From the NCBI GenBank assembly GCA_040290295.1, contig PSMW01000004.1, forward strand, positions 62,001 to 126,000: 64,000 nucleotides of DNA, given 5' to 3'. Positions 44,286 through 53,067 of the stretch are shown one piece after another. The notes beneath the pieces were generated by a model. It saw only the letters and a program-made list of their open reading frames with translations. It searched no databases and was not told where the DNA came from. Position numbers and translations under genes: made by a program. Numbering within the stretch: position 1 is the first letter of the stretch; each line of letters opens with the position of its first letter. This DNA comes from CAADGV01 sp040290295. GTDB lineage: Bacteria; Bacteroidota; Ignavibacteria; UBA10030; UBA6906.

Positions 44286-44999
44286 TCACAGCCCTCCGAA
44301 CATCTTGATGATGGATCCATTGACCGCCCGCGAGGCGTCTGAGCACAGAAAAAGTATCACTTCAGCGATATCTTCGGGCGCTATCCAGGCGCTTGTGTCA
44401 GCCTCAGGCATGGCGGTGGTGTTTTCTTCTGTACGGATAATGCCGGGAACAATCACGTTCGCCGTCACGCCGGTACCGCGGACTTCGTCGGCGATGACTT
44501 CGGTGAGGGAGATGACAGCCCGTTTGGAAATCGCATAGGGACCTTTTTTCGCTCCTGATGTCAGCGCCGGCATCGCGCCGATGTTCACAACGCGCCCCCA
44601 CCGTTGTGCAAGCATCTCTTTGAGCACAGCCTGCGACATGATGAACGAGGTCTGGAGATTCTTTTCAAGCATTGCATGCAACTGGGCAAGCGGTACTTCA
44701 GCGATCGTTTTCCCTCCCGCATAACCACCTGCAATGTTCACAAGTCCGTGAACGCCCTTGAAAGCCTTGATCGCTTCGTTGACGACGCGCTGAGCGTCTG
44801 CTTCTTTCGAAGCATCCGCTTCGACCATCAACACTTGGGATGAGGCGTTCTTCATCCACCCGCTCGCAGTTGCTCGCCTGTTACCAGAACGAATCGGGAG
44901 AACAACGTTGGCACCCTCATCCACGAATCTTCGCGCAACAACACTCCCCAAGGCTCCCGCTGCACCTGTTACGATGTATGTCTTTTGACGAACCGACAC
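44286..44999 (-). CDS. SDR family oxidoreductase
   Basis: The 237-residue protein is a classical short-chain dehydrogenase fold: cofactor loop VTGAAGALGS, NIAGG at strand 4, and catalytic YAISK. The residue 13 before the Tyr, normally the catalytic Ser, is Ala (NIGAMPALTSG...), with a Ser only 7 before. This pattern resembles dihydropteridine-reductase-like SDRs, or the enzyme may have altered activity. Substrate is unknown. The start ATG is divergent from the peroxiredoxin gene with 127 bases between them. Confidence 0.87.
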   Translation of the reverse strand: MSVRQKTYIVTGAAGALGSVVARRFVDEGANVVLPIRSGNRRATASGWMKNASSQVLMVEADASKEADAQRVVNEAIKAFKGVHGLVNIAGGYAGGKTIAEVPLAQLHAMLEKNLQTSFIMSQAVLKEMLAQRWGRVVNIGAMPALTSGAKKGPYAISKRAVISLTEVIADEVRGTGVTANVIVPGIIRTEENTTAMPEADTSAWIAPEDIAEVILFLCSDASRAVNGSIIKMFGGL

Positions 45000-45126
45000 G
45001 ACACGGACGTGGGTAAGGACATTCCAATATATCCACGACGCGGACCACTTGCAACGGTTGCTTTTCCAAGCCAGTTACAGTAGATTATTATGTGTTCAAT
45101 CAACAATCGAGTTGGCTGAGCTTCCT

Positions 45127-45666
45127 ATGACTGGGCTTCGAAGTGGAGCGAGCGTTCTGCTCATCGTTGTTGCGATTGCAACGGCACCAGCAGGCAAATT
45201 GAAAGTCGGTGACCCCGCACCCGAGTTTACGCTCTCCTACGCAACGAAAGATATGATCGTGCCGAACGGGTTCTCCCTCCGCAACGAAATCGGAAGGAAC
45301 ACGATCATTCTCGCCTTCTACCCTGCCGATTGGAGCGGCGGATGTACAAAACAGATGTGTACGTTGCGGGACGGGATGAAGGAACTTTCCACACTTGGAG
45401 CTTCGGTGTTCGGAATCAGCGGCGATTACGTCTATGCCCATAGAGAGTGGTCGCGTCAACTCGACCTGCCGTTTCCCTTGTTGAGCGATCCCAAGCACGA
45501 AGTTGCTTCCCGCTATCAAAGCTACAACGAGCAGACGGGATTCAATCGCCGGACGGTGTTCGTCATCGACAAGCAAGGACGGATCGCATCTATCGATTGG
45601 CAGTACAGTGTGTCAACTCCTGACTCCTTCAACAAACTGAAGATAGCTCTTGCTGCTCTGCAGTGA
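45127..45666 (+). CDS. Exported peroxiredoxin (AhpC/TSA family)
   Basis: The 179-residue protein starts with a hydrophobic N-terminus (ASVLLIVVAIATAPAG) that should act as a signal peptide or anchor. The thioredoxin-like peroxiredoxin domain follows with YPADWSGGCTKQMCTLRD, in which the first Cys is the peroxidatic residue (motif PxxxSxxC, with Ser instead of the common Thr) and a second Cys comes five residues later. It reduces peroxides in the periplasm. The frame is open 26 codons upstream; ATG 45127 gives a normal signal. A Rof-like gene begins 27 bases after its stop. Confidence 0.83.
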   Translation: MTGLRSGASVLLIVVAIATAPAGKLKVGDPAPEFTLSYATKDMIVPNGFSLRNEIGRNTIILAFYPADWSGGCTKQMCTLRDGMKELSTLGASVFGISGDYVYAHREWSRQLDLPFPLLSDPKHEVASRYQSYNEQTGFNRRTVFVIDKQGRIASIDWQYSVSTPDSFNKLKIALAALQ

Positions 45667-45693
45667 AGTTCGGAAGGTTCTCAAAGATTGAAG

Positions 45694-45981
45694 ATGAACG
45701 ACTACGTCCCCATATCCTGCGCTGCCTATGACGTGCTCGAAGCAGCCGCCGTTAGGCGCTCACCGTTGCGTATCGCTCTGCGTTCTGCAGACGGCATGCA
45801 CGAGCGCGACGTGAAGGTTCTCGACCTCTTTTCGAAGGATCGCTTCGAGTATGCTCGGTTGCAAGATCTTGCCGATGCATCGGAGTTCGTGGTACGGCTT
45901 GATGCAATCGAGCAGATTACCGATATGACAACGCATGCAGTTTATGTCACCAACACGTGTTCACCACACAGCTCCTCATGA
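45694..45981 (+). CDS. rof: Rof-like Rho-binding antiterminator
   Basis: The 95-residue protein follows the Rof/YaeO pattern: MNDYVPISCAAYDVLEAAAV at the N-terminus (compare the Rof core Y-P-I-x-C-x-x-Y-D-x-L-E), a small beta-barrel body and VRLDAIEQI near the end. Rof binds the transcription terminator Rho and blocks its RNA access. The similarity is clear in the first 25 residues and weaker after. If correct, it would modulate Rho termination. It sits between a peroxiredoxin and a TolB-like gene with short spacers. Confidence 0.75.
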   Translation: MNDYVPISCAAYDVLEAAAVRRSPLRIALRSADGMHERDVKVLDLFSKDRFEYARLQDLADASEFVVRLDAIEQITDMTTHAVYVTNTCSPHSSS

Positions 45982-45987
45982 AATCGA

Positions 45988-47061
45988 ATGATGAAATTTC
46001 TAACTCCCCTTGCATTCGCTCTTACGCTTGCGGCGAGGTTCTCGCACTGCTCCACGTCGGCCGGCAGGCAGCAACAAGTCGATGCTTCGCTGATGATGCC
46101 CGGCGAGGAAAAACACCTCGCGAACATCCGCCAGTTGACATTTGGGGGCGAGAACGCAGAAGGCTACTTCTCGTTCGACGAAAGGATGATCACCTTTCAA
46201 TCGACACGCGACAGTTTCACGTGCGACCAACAGTTCGTCATGGACCTTGTTACCGGCAAGACGACGTTGATCAGCACGGGAACAGGCAGAACGACATGCG
46301 GTTATTTTCTTCCCAACGATAAGCAGGTTCTCTTTTCCTCGACCCACCACCACAGTGCTCAGTGTCCTCCGCCGCCCGATTACTCCCGGGGCTATGTTTG
46401 GCTTGTCTCACCGGAGTATGACATTTTCGTTGTGAACGTGGATGGAACGAATCTCCGCCAACTGACATTCACACCGCTTTATGACGCCGAGGCGACTGTC
46501 TCTCCTCTTGGCGATCGCATCATCTTCACATCTTTACGGAACGGCGACCTCGATCTCTACAGTATGAATTTGGATGGAACAGATGTCCGCCAGCTCACGA
46601 ACGAACTCGGCTACGACGGCGGAGCGTTTTACTCATGGGACGGCAAGCGCATCGTGTATCGCGCATGGCATTACACGGATTCAGCGGGAATCGCTGATTA
46701 CAAGCAGAATCTTGCACGTGATCTTGTGCGCCCCACACGCATGGAGATCATGATCATGAATGCCGATGGCAGCGGCAAGAAGCAGATTACCAACAACGGC
46801 GCAGCGAATTTCGCCCCATTCTTTCACCCGGATAACAAGCGCATCATCTTTGCGTCCAATATGCACAATCCCCGAGGCCGCAACTTCGACCTGTTCATCA
46901 TCAATGATGACGGCAGCGGACTCGAGCAAATTACGTTCAATCCGACATTCGACAGCTTTCCAATGTTTACGCGAGATGGCAAAAAGCTTATCTTTGCCTC
47001 CAATCGTAACGGGAAGGTACCAGGCGAGACGAATCTTTTCCTCGCTGATTGGATAAACTAA
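45988..47061 (+). CDS. TolB-like PD40 beta-propeller protein (periplasmic)
   Basis: The 357-residue protein has a signal peptide (about 2-20, TPLAFALTLAARFSHC; the Cys could make it a lipoprotein) and at least five WD40-like PD40 repeats with the typical DGTNLRQLTF, DGTDVRQLTN, DGSGKKQITN, DGSGLEQITF and DRIIFTS/KRIIFAS pattern. This resembles TolB, or the N-terminal propeller of DPP IV-type proteins, but there is no TolB N-terminal domain and no peptidase domain. Function is unknown. It lies 6 nt after rof and 25 nt before the M28 gene. Confidence 0.87.
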   Translation: MMKFLTPLAFALTLAARFSHCSTSAGRQQQVDASLMMPGEEKHLANIRQLTFGGENAEGYFSFDERMITFQSTRDSFTCDQQFVMDLVTGKTTLISTGTGRTTCGYFLPNDKQVLFSSTHHHSAQCPPPPDYSRGYVWLVSPEYDIFVVNVDGTNLRQLTFTPLYDAEATVSPLGDRIIFTSLRNGDLDLYSMNLDGTDVRQLTNELGYDGGAFYSWDGKRIVYRAWHYTDSAGIADYKQNLARDLVRPTRMEIMIMNADGSGKKQITNNGAANFAPFFHPDNKRIIFASNMHNPRGRNFDLFIINDDGSGLEQITFNPTFDSFPMFTRDGKKLIFASNRNGKVPGETNLFLADWIN

Positions 47062-47086
47062 GCAACGTGAAGTGAAAGGAACGCTC

Positions 47087-48889
47087 ATGCGAAAACTCCA
47101 TGTTATTCTCCTCCTGCTCGCTTTCTCGGCGGCAACGCTGCTCGCCCAGACGGTTGCGCCCGCTATCACTGCCGAAGAGTTACGCACGCACGTGAAGTAT
47201 CTTGCGTCCGATGAGTTGGAAGGCAGGGGCTCGGGTACGGAGGGCAATCGCAAGGCTGCGCAGTACATCGCCGAAGAGTTTCGAACGTATGGGCTGAAGC
47301 CTGCCGGAACCAACGGCAGTTACTTTCAAGAGTTCGAATTCGTTTCGTCGGTGAAGCTCGGCTCCCACAACAAACTCGCGCTTGAACGCTCGGGTAAGGT
47401 GGTTCGATCGTTGACGCTGGATGTCGACTTTCGGCCTTTCGGCTTCTCTGCAAACGGTAAGGTGAACGCTCCCACCGTGTTTGCAGGATACGGAATTGTG
47501 GCGAACGAACTCCAATACGATGATTATGCGGGACTCGATGTGAAAGGGAAGGTCGTGTTCGCTCTGCGATATGGTCCTGACGGGAACGATAACCATAGTC
47601 CGTTCTATCGCTTCACATCCTTCCGCAACAAGGCTCGGTACGCGCGGGGAAAAGGCGCGGCGGCACTGATCATCGTCGATGTGGAGAAGGATGAGCCCCT
47701 CAAGCTTTCGTTCGATCAGTCGCATGCCAGCTCCGGGATTCCTTGCGCGTCGATGCGAGCGACGATCTTGGAGGACGTGTTGACCCCACTCGGTCACAGC
47801 CTTTCCGGTATTCGCGACAGCATCAAAGCCTCACGGCGCCCGGTAGCGTTCGAACTTCCCTATGTGACGGTGTCGCTGGAAACCGAGATCGAGAAAATCA
47901 TGGCGAAGACCGCGAATGTTCTCGGGTATCTCGAAGGAATTGATCCGGCTTTGAAAACCGAAGTGGTCGTCATCGGGGCACATTTCGATCATCTCGGTTA
48001 CGGTGGAGAAGGTTCCGGCTCGCTCGTTCCACATCTTCACGAGATACACAACGGCGCAGACGATAACGCTTCGGGAACCGCCGCGTTGTTAGAGTTGGCG
48101 CAGCAGTTCGCCGCTGCCCCTTCGCGTGCTCGCACCGTGGTGTTCATTGCTTTCTCCGGTGAGGAGTTGGGAACGCTCGGCTCGCAACAGTACGTGAACA
48201 ATCCCTTCTTCCCTCTCGAGAGAACGGTTGCCATGATCAATATGGATATGGTAGGACGACTGACCGACAACGCGCTCACGGTGTACGGGACGGGTACTTC
48301 GCCGGAATGGATTTCAATCCTCAAAAAGTACAACACACCATCACTTAGCGATACGTTCGCGCTGACGTTCGTGCCCGATGGGTTCGGCCCGAGCGACCAC
48401 GCGTCCTTTTACGGAAAGGATATCCCGGTCCTGTTTTTCTTCACCGGCACGCACAACGACTATCACAAGCCCTCGGACGATTGGGACGAGATCAATTACG
48501 AAGGCGAAGAGCGTATCGTACGCTACATCTACAACATTGCAAACGAAATTCAAAGCAGTACGCCAAAGCCAAAGTTCACGCGCGCACAAACCACAGCCGG
48601 CATGGGCGGCGGTGACTCAGGTGGCTTTACGGTGACGTTGGGAGTGATTCCCGAATATGGCGAGAACCTGCAAGGAATGAAGATTGGTGGAACGCGTCCC
48701 GGAGGACCGGCGGACAAAGCTGGACTGAAGGCTGGCGATATCATCATCGGCCTCGCCGGCAAGAAGGTACTCAACATCTACGATTACATGGGCATCTTGG
48801 GCGAGCTGAAACAGGGACAGGTCGTCGATGTCGAAATTCTCCGCGACGGCAGGACGATGAAGATTGCCGCCACGATGCAGAAGCGCTGA
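47087..48889 (+). CDS. Exported M28 aminopeptidase with C-terminal PDZ domain
   Basis: The 600-residue protein has a signal peptide (about 1-21), a PA-like insert (about 95-250) and the M28 zinc peptidase core with ligand motifs GAHFDHLGYGG (near 297), NGADDNASG, SGEELGTLGS, NMDMVGRL and THNDYHKPSDD. A PDZ domain follows (about 512-595, PGGPADKAGLKAGDIIIGLAG). Acts outside the cytoplasm on peptides. Start ATG 47087 has AAAGGA 6 nt upstream; a GTG five codons earlier is less likely. The adjacent PD40 protein makes a functional pair possible. Confidence 0.93.
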   Translation: MRKLHVILLLLAFSAATLLAQTVAPAITAEELRTHVKYLASDELEGRGSGTEGNRKAAQYIAEEFRTYGLKPAGTNGSYFQEFEFVSSVKLGSHNKLALERSGKVVRSLTLDVDFRPFGFSANGKVNAPTVFAGYGIVANELQYDDYAGLDVKGKVVFALRYGPDGNDNHSPFYRFTSFRNKARYARGKGAAALIIVDVEKDEPLKLSFDQSHASSGIPCASMRATILEDVLTPLGHSLSGIRDSIKASRRPVAFELPYVTVSLETEIEKIMAKTANVLGYLEGIDPALKTEVVVIGAHFDHLGYGGEGSGSLVPHLHEIHNGADDNASGTAALLELAQQFAAAPSRARTVVFIAFSGEELGTLGSQQYVNNPFFPLERTVAMINMDMVGRLTDNALTVYGTGTSPEWISILKKYNTPSLSDTFALTFVPDGFGPSDHASFYGKDIPVLFFFTGTHNDYHKPSDDWDEINYEGEERIVRYIYNIANEIQSSTPKPKFTRAQTTAGMGGGDSGGFTVTLGVIPEYGENLQGMKIGGTRPGGPADKAGLKAGDIIIGLAGKKVLNIYDYMGILGELKQGQVVDVEILRDGRTMKIAATMQKR

Positions 48890-48927
48890 TCCTACGGATA
48901 ATACTTCACCGTTGTGCGGAAGAGACG

Positions 48928-49953
48928 TCACGGTTCGCCTCGCTTGCCCAGCTCGATTTCCTCGACCACCGTGCCGTGTGGGTCGTAGGTGTACGCGTAC
49001 TTTGCCTGCAGCTTGTCTTCGTCTTCGTACAGTTCCTTGAGCGTAGGTCGCTTCGACCCTTCGAATGTGTAGCGCTCTCGAGACTCAAGCCGATCTCCCG
49101 ACGTGTAGTGAGCGACTTCGATGAGATTTCCCGTAGCATCGTATTTCGTAGAAACGTGGGAGATGACCTCACCGTCATGATCGTATACACTCTCGTCCGT
49201 CAGGTTGCCTGCTGCATCGTAGCTGTACACAGTTTTCGAACGTAATTCGCCTTGCTCATCGAACTCCAGCGCCTCGGCTTTCCTGCCTCGCCCCTCGTAA
49301 ACGAACTTCGTGCGTGTGATACGATCACCGCTCGCGCGGAAAACACTCGTGCCGCTTCTTCTTCCTGCGGCGTCGTACTCGTGGGTCGTTTTCTTCTCCA
49401 GTTCTCCATTCGAGTTGTATTCAGCCATCTCTCTTTCTCGCGACGCATTGTCGTATTTGTACATGACCTTGCGTCGCAACTCCCCGTCGCCGTTGTACTC
49501 ATCCTTCTCGATGAGATTGCGTTTGGCGTCGTAGGTAAAAACTTTTTGTTCTGTCAGCGTGCTATCCTCATCGAAGGAGAGTTCTTCAACAAGGTTGCCT
49601 ACATCGTCGTAACGAAAGATCGCCAAGCTGTGCATCACGCCGTCCTTGTAGGAACGGTGAAGTGTCTTCTTGCCCAGACGGTTGAACTCGATGTACTCCT
49701 CGATCGTGCCCGGTTCTTGCGGGCTGCCGAATTTGTACATGAGGCTTTGCTTGAGAAGCGACCGTACGACAGGCGTCTTCACCGCCGGTCGAGGAGCGGG
49801 TGGTTCGGACTTTTGGGGTTGTTCTGCCGGAGCGGACGGCTCCTGGCGTTTTCCCTTCTTTGCTTGAGCCAATCCTCCATCGAGTGTGAGCAACAATGCA
49901 GCGGATAAGGAGAGGAGGAGTGGATGGACAATCAGATTTATCAGTAGCTTCAT
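48928..49953 (-). CDS. Exported YD-repeat protein
   Basis: The 341-residue protein has a signal peptide (about 1-30, LSLSAALLLTLDGGLAQA), a Pro/Ala/Glu-rich linker (about 31-60) and then about ten repeats of roughly 20 residues of the RHS/YD kind (YDxxGNLxExxxYdxDGexxxxxxYxYD), such as YDDVGNLVEELSFD and YDAAGNLTDESVYDHDG. Such repeats build a beta-solenoid or shell. It lacks a toxin domain, so it is not a typical RHS toxin. The protein is probably periplasmic or surface-exposed. A 68-residue helical protein gene lies 12 nt upstream on the same strand. Confidence 0.82.
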   Translation of the reverse strand: MKLLINLIVHPLLLSLSAALLLTLDGGLAQAKKGKRQEPSAPAEQPQKSEPPAPRPAVKTPVVRSLLKQSLMYKFGSPQEPGTIEEYIEFNRLGKKTLHRSYKDGVMHSLAIFRYDDVGNLVEELSFDEDSTLTEQKVFTYDAKRNLIEKDEYNGDGELRRKVMYKYDNASREREMAEYNSNGELEKKTTHEYDAAGRRSGTSVFRASGDRITRTKFVYEGRGRKAEALEFDEQGELRSKTVYSYDAAGNLTDESVYDHDGEVISHVSTKYDATGNLIEVAHYTSGDRLESRERYTFEGSKRPTLKELYEDEDKLQAKYAYTYDPHGTVVEEIELGKRGEP

Positions 49954-49965
49954 GGATATGCCTCC

Positions 49966-50172
49966 TTACACTTTCACGGTTGTGCGACTCTTGTGATCGG
50001 CAAGACGTTCACGTACTTCTTCGATAAACTCTTGCACGATGCGCAGCCGCGCATCTTCGCTGCGGGCTGCGAAGAGTTCATCGCGCTGTTGCTTGATCAA
50101 GCCATCGAGCATTGCCTTTTTATCGTCAGCAAGTGAGGCGATAAATCTTTCGAACGCATCTATAGCTGCCAT
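49966..50172 (-). CDS. Small helical protein of unknown function
   Basis: The 68-residue product is almost fully helical and charged (KKAMLDGLIKQQRDELFAARS, QEFIEEVRERLADHK), without cysteines or membrane segments. AAAGGAAAACG precedes the ATG, a good ribosome site. It lies 12 nt upstream of the YD-repeat gene and 36 nt downstream of the flavin reductase, so it belongs to the same transcript. I recognise no family. Confidence 0.62.
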   Translation of the reverse strand: MAAIDAFERFIASLADDKKAMLDGLIKQQRDELFAARSEDARLRIVQEFIEEVRERLADHKSRTTVKV

Positions 50173-50208
50173 CGTTTTCCTTTCTCGTTGTCGGATATTC
50201 TACAAACA

Positions 50209-50700
50209 TTATCGCTCGTAGCGCAATCCGCTCTCTCGGAGCGTAAGAATTGCGTCGGACGATCGCGAGTGCCATTCAATAATCTCCCCCACACACAGAA
50301 GGTGATCACCCGTCCGTAGCCTGCTCACCACGCTACACATCAACACGTCCGCTGCGCCGGTGAGATACGGAATGCCACGATCTGTGAGAGTGAAATCGTT
50401 CAGGCTTACCTTGTTCTCATCTCCCCGCAATGATTTTAGATATCGCTTGGCTTGTGCCACAGAGCCCGACGGCAGGGTGTTGATGGAGAAGGACCGGGAC
50501 TCTTCCAAAAGATGGAGGATGTTGGAATCATTTTCAAGAGCGATGGCAATCAGCGGTGGCTTGAACGATACCTGTGTGATCCAGTTCGCAATGATCGCAG
50601 CAGAGCGCTCACGCGATGCCGTTGCAACGATGAAAAGGCCGTACGGGATTTTTCTCAAGATTGTCGTCAACGCTTTCTTGTCCACACTTGCACCATTCAC
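50209..50700 (-). CDS. Flavin reductase-like protein (FMN-binding split barrel)
   Basis: The 163-residue protein has the flavin-reductase-domain start ALTTILRKIPYGLFIVATAS and the loop IANWITQVSFKPPLIAIALENDS, then FSINTLPSG and a terminal HLLCVGEIIEWHS. Such proteins reduce FMN with NAD(P)H or bind it as an electron carrier. GTG 50700 is chosen because it overlaps the upstream TGA as GTGA, indicating coupling; longer open frame upstream lies in the DUF971 gene. Confidence 0.88.
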   Translation of the reverse strand: MNGASVDKKALTTILRKIPYGLFIVATASRERSAAIIANWITQVSFKPPLIAIALENDSNILHLLEESRSFSINTLPSGSVAQAKRYLKSLRGDENKVSLNDFTLTDRGIPYLTGAADVLMCSVVSRLRTGDHLLCVGEIIEWHSRSSDAILTLRESGLRYER

Positions 50701-51038
50701 GAAGTAGAGCGAGCTGCTGAGCACTTCTCGCACTCGCATAAAGAGCGAAGGTATTCCCAATGATACAAGCCTGTATCGTGCCCATCAGCCCACACAAGTT
50801 TCAGCGCATAGGTGCCGACAATCTCAGCGTTGACCAGCCGATAGCGGTCCGGCACTCTCGTGTCGGGTGGCGGCGGTTGATACGTGCGCAGGAGAACGGT
50901 TTCGCCCTTACAGCCTGCACATGGGCACGAATCTCTGAGTGTCGTGAGTCGCACGTTCCCCTCGTGTCCATCGGTCCACGTAACTGCCAGTGTTTCGGTG
51001 TCGAGTTGCTTGATCCTTATGGGTTGAGGTGTGCTCAT
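50697..51038 (-). CDS. DUF971 (gamma-butyrobetaine hydroxylase N-terminal-like) protein
   Basis: The 113-residue protein contains the DUF971 pattern: TLAVTWTDGHEGNVRLTTLRDSCPCAGC, with a CxCxxC cysteine cluster that binds zinc or an iron-sulfur centre, then ALKLVWADGHDTGLYHWEYLRSLC. It is the stand-alone form of the domain found at the N-terminus of gamma-butyrobetaine hydroxylases; in bacteria it is linked with iron-sulfur assembly. The start overlaps the dienelactone hydrolase stop by 4 nt (ATGA) and the stop overlaps the flavin reductase start. Confidence 0.92.
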   Translation of the reverse strand: MSTPQPIRIKQLDTETLAVTWTDGHEGNVRLTTLRDSCPCAGCKGETVLLRTYQPPPPDTRVPDRYRLVNAEIVGTYALKLVWADGHDTGLYHWEYLRSLCECEKCSAARSTS

Positions 51039-51811
51039 TTCTTCGGTTGCAATTTCGAATCGAAGAACGCGAAGATTCTTTGCCATGCCGCCGCGGCCGT
51101 TTGCTCGTTGTAGCCGCCTTTGTTGTTTGGGTTCATGAACGCATGCCCCGCGTTCGGATAGACGGCAACGCGTACATTCTTATCGAGCTGTTGCGCTTGG
51201 CGCTCGAATGTCTTCACGCTTGCAGCGGGAATGCCGCGATCTTTCTCTCCGAAGATTCCTAAAACCGGACAGGTGATCTTCTTGATTTCTTCAGGCTCGG
51301 AAAGAATCCGACCGTAGCACACCACTGCCGCTGCAAGTCCTTCGACTGCTGTGGCGGCGGCCAACGCGTAGCCGCCGCCCATACACCAACCGATCGTGCC
51401 GATACGGTCAGGGTACACGTCATCGCGCTCGCGAAGAACGTTGAAAGCGGCGCGCAAGTCTTTCACGACTCGATCTTCCGGCAGGCCACGCATCAGTTCG
51501 TGCGCTTCATCGGAGGACGTTGCAACCTTGCCGCGATACAAGTCGATTGCCAGCGCTGTGTAGCCGCGTTGCGCAAACTCTTTCGCATTGTCCTGGATCC
51601 ACTCATTCAAGCCATACCACTCATGAATGAGAATGACCGCGGGGAAGGGTCCTTCCATGTCGGGCTTCGCCAGAAAGGCTTTCACCGTATCGGCGCCGCT
51701 CGTGTACTCCACCCATTGCGTTTTGATTGAACTCTCACCCGCGTGGAGGCGGGCAATCGCCGCGGAGACAATAATGCCGGTGTAGAGCAAACGACGAACA
51801 GAGCATCGCAT
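51035..51811 (-). CDS. Exported dienelactone hydrolase-family protein
   Basis: The 258-residue alpha/beta-hydrolase has a signal peptide (about 4-24) and the dienelactone hydrolase triad: Cys nucleophile in GWCMGGG, Asp in GEKDRGI and His in NAGHAFMN; the oxyanion segment is LIHEWYGLNEW. It cleaves an ester or lactone in the periplasm; the substrate is unknown. ATG 51811 has GGAG 7 nt upstream; an open extension of 14 codons lies upstream and overlaps the next gene. Confidence 0.9.
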   Translation of the reverse strand: MRCSVRRLLYTGIIVSAAIARLHAGESSIKTQWVEYTSGADTVKAFLAKPDMEGPFPAVILIHEWYGLNEWIQDNAKEFAQRGYTALAIDLYRGKVATSSDEAHELMRGLPEDRVVKDLRAAFNVLRERDDVYPDRIGTIGWCMGGGYALAAATAVEGLAAAVVCYGRILSEPEEIKKITCPVLGIFGEKDRGIPAASVKTFERQAQQLDKNVRVAVYPNAGHAFMNPNNKGGYNEQTAAAAWQRIFAFFDSKLQPKK

Positions 51812-51849
51812 AAGGCATCTCCTCTTCCATAAAGTGAATCGATGATTCA

Positions 51850-52992
51850 TCAAACCTCGAACTTTCCATCGCTGAGAATGCGCTCGGTGCCGCCGTCCGG
51901 GTAGAGGAACGTCACTTCCACGACGGTGATCAGCGGTTGCACGGGAGGAACGTACACACGGTCGATGTGCACCACGTTGTTGGGATTGCGAAACGACAGC
52001 GGTGATGTGACTCCTCCGAAGTGTTCGCTACGTCCGAACGCGATGTGCAAGCCGAGCTTCTCGTCCAGCAACGTGCTCCCGACAGCCTGTACGCCCCATT
52101 CGCCGAGAACACCGATACCGATTTCGGCAATATTGCCGTACGCGGGTTCAGCTTCGATCTTGGCACGCTCCTCTTTGGAATGCTTTCCCTTCGTCAGCAC
52201 CGCGACCGCCCGATTCCGCTCGATGCGATAGACCACAATCTCGTCTTCGAACTGTACGGGGAGCAAGCCGTTGCTTCGACTTTCGTCCCCTTTCCTCTCC
52301 CCTTCATACGGAGTGATGTAGGCTTCACCCGAAGGCAAATTTCCCACCATGCCTTCCTCACGCATGAGACCGCTGCTCGCATGTGCTGGGCGATAGCGAA
52401 GGTCGAACAAACATTCGTAGGACTTCTTTTTCGCCGAGAGAACGATCCGCACCGCTTCCGCGCGTTCCATACGTTCTTGCAATTGCAGCACACGTTCGTG
52501 AATCTTCTCGTAGTCGAGCAACAGCGTGGGACTCATGACGCGCAAGAAACCGGGCATGGAGGCACCGCGGAACTGAAACTTGCGCGCCAGCATCTTCAAC
52601 GGAGCCGTTGCCGACAGCTCCGTCAGCGCGAGAACGATACTCGACGAAGCGAGCACCTCATCGAGAGAGACCAACATGCCCGCGCCCAGCGACGCGTCCC
52701 CGAGATAGGCACGAATTTTTTTGACGAAGGGAGGTAGATCGTTATTGTTGCTGCCGACATTTTTGTATGTGCAAAGGTTCACCTCACTGAAGGGTGTTTG
52801 CAGAGAATTGTCCGACAGCGTGTTGTACCACTCACCGGCGATCTGTCGGCGATCATACCAGTCGTCGTTGTCGGGCAGCTTCTCGTCCGGCAGATCGACG
52901 AGGATGGTGAGTTCGCCTTCCCGCAGCTTCAAGCCGAAGACAGTTCTGAACAGTGTGAGCAGTTCTTCGAATGTCAGATTGCGAATCATCAT
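51850..52992 (-). CDS. M29-like (aminopeptidase T-type) protein
   Basis: The 380-residue protein shows M29 landmarks in the C-terminal half: GNLPSGEAYITP (metal-ligand Glu), AEIGIGVLGEW, LLDEKLGLHIAFG (Glu and His), and NNVVHIDRV (His and Asp). M29 enzymes are dimeric metallo-aminopeptidases. The N-terminal third (LTFEELLTLFRTVFGLKLREGELTILVDLPDEK) is unusual, and the overall similarity is moderate, so it may be a divergent member. ATG 52992 chosen; it is 38 nt upstream of the dienelactone hydrolase and probably starts the four-gene operon. Confidence 0.72.
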   Translation of the reverse strand: MMIRNLTFEELLTLFRTVFGLKLREGELTILVDLPDEKLPDNDDWYDRRQIAGEWYNTLSDNSLQTPFSEVNLCTYKNVGSNNNDLPPFVKKIRAYLGDASLGAGMLVSLDEVLASSSIVLALTELSATAPLKMLARKFQFRGASMPGFLRVMSPTLLLDYEKIHERVLQLQERMERAEAVRIVLSAKKKSYECLFDLRYRPAHASSGLMREEGMVGNLPSGEAYITPYEGERKGDESRSNGLLPVQFEDEIVVYRIERNRAVAVLTKGKHSKEERAKIEAEPAYGNIAEIGIGVLGEWGVQAVGSTLLDEKLGLHIAFGRSEHFGGVTSPLSFRNPNNVVHIDRVYVPPVQPLITVVEVTFLYPDGGTERILSDGKFEV

Positions 52993-53067
52993 CGGTAGGC
53001 AGCAGACCACACACGCAACAAGCACAACGATATGGAAGCCAACTCAGCCATCCAGAACGGTCCCCCG

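Noticed and set aside
48928..49953. RHS polymorphic toxin with the 68-residue ORF as immunity protein
   Set aside because: The YD protein has no RHS core motif or toxic C-terminal domain, and the small ORF lies upstream rather than downstream.
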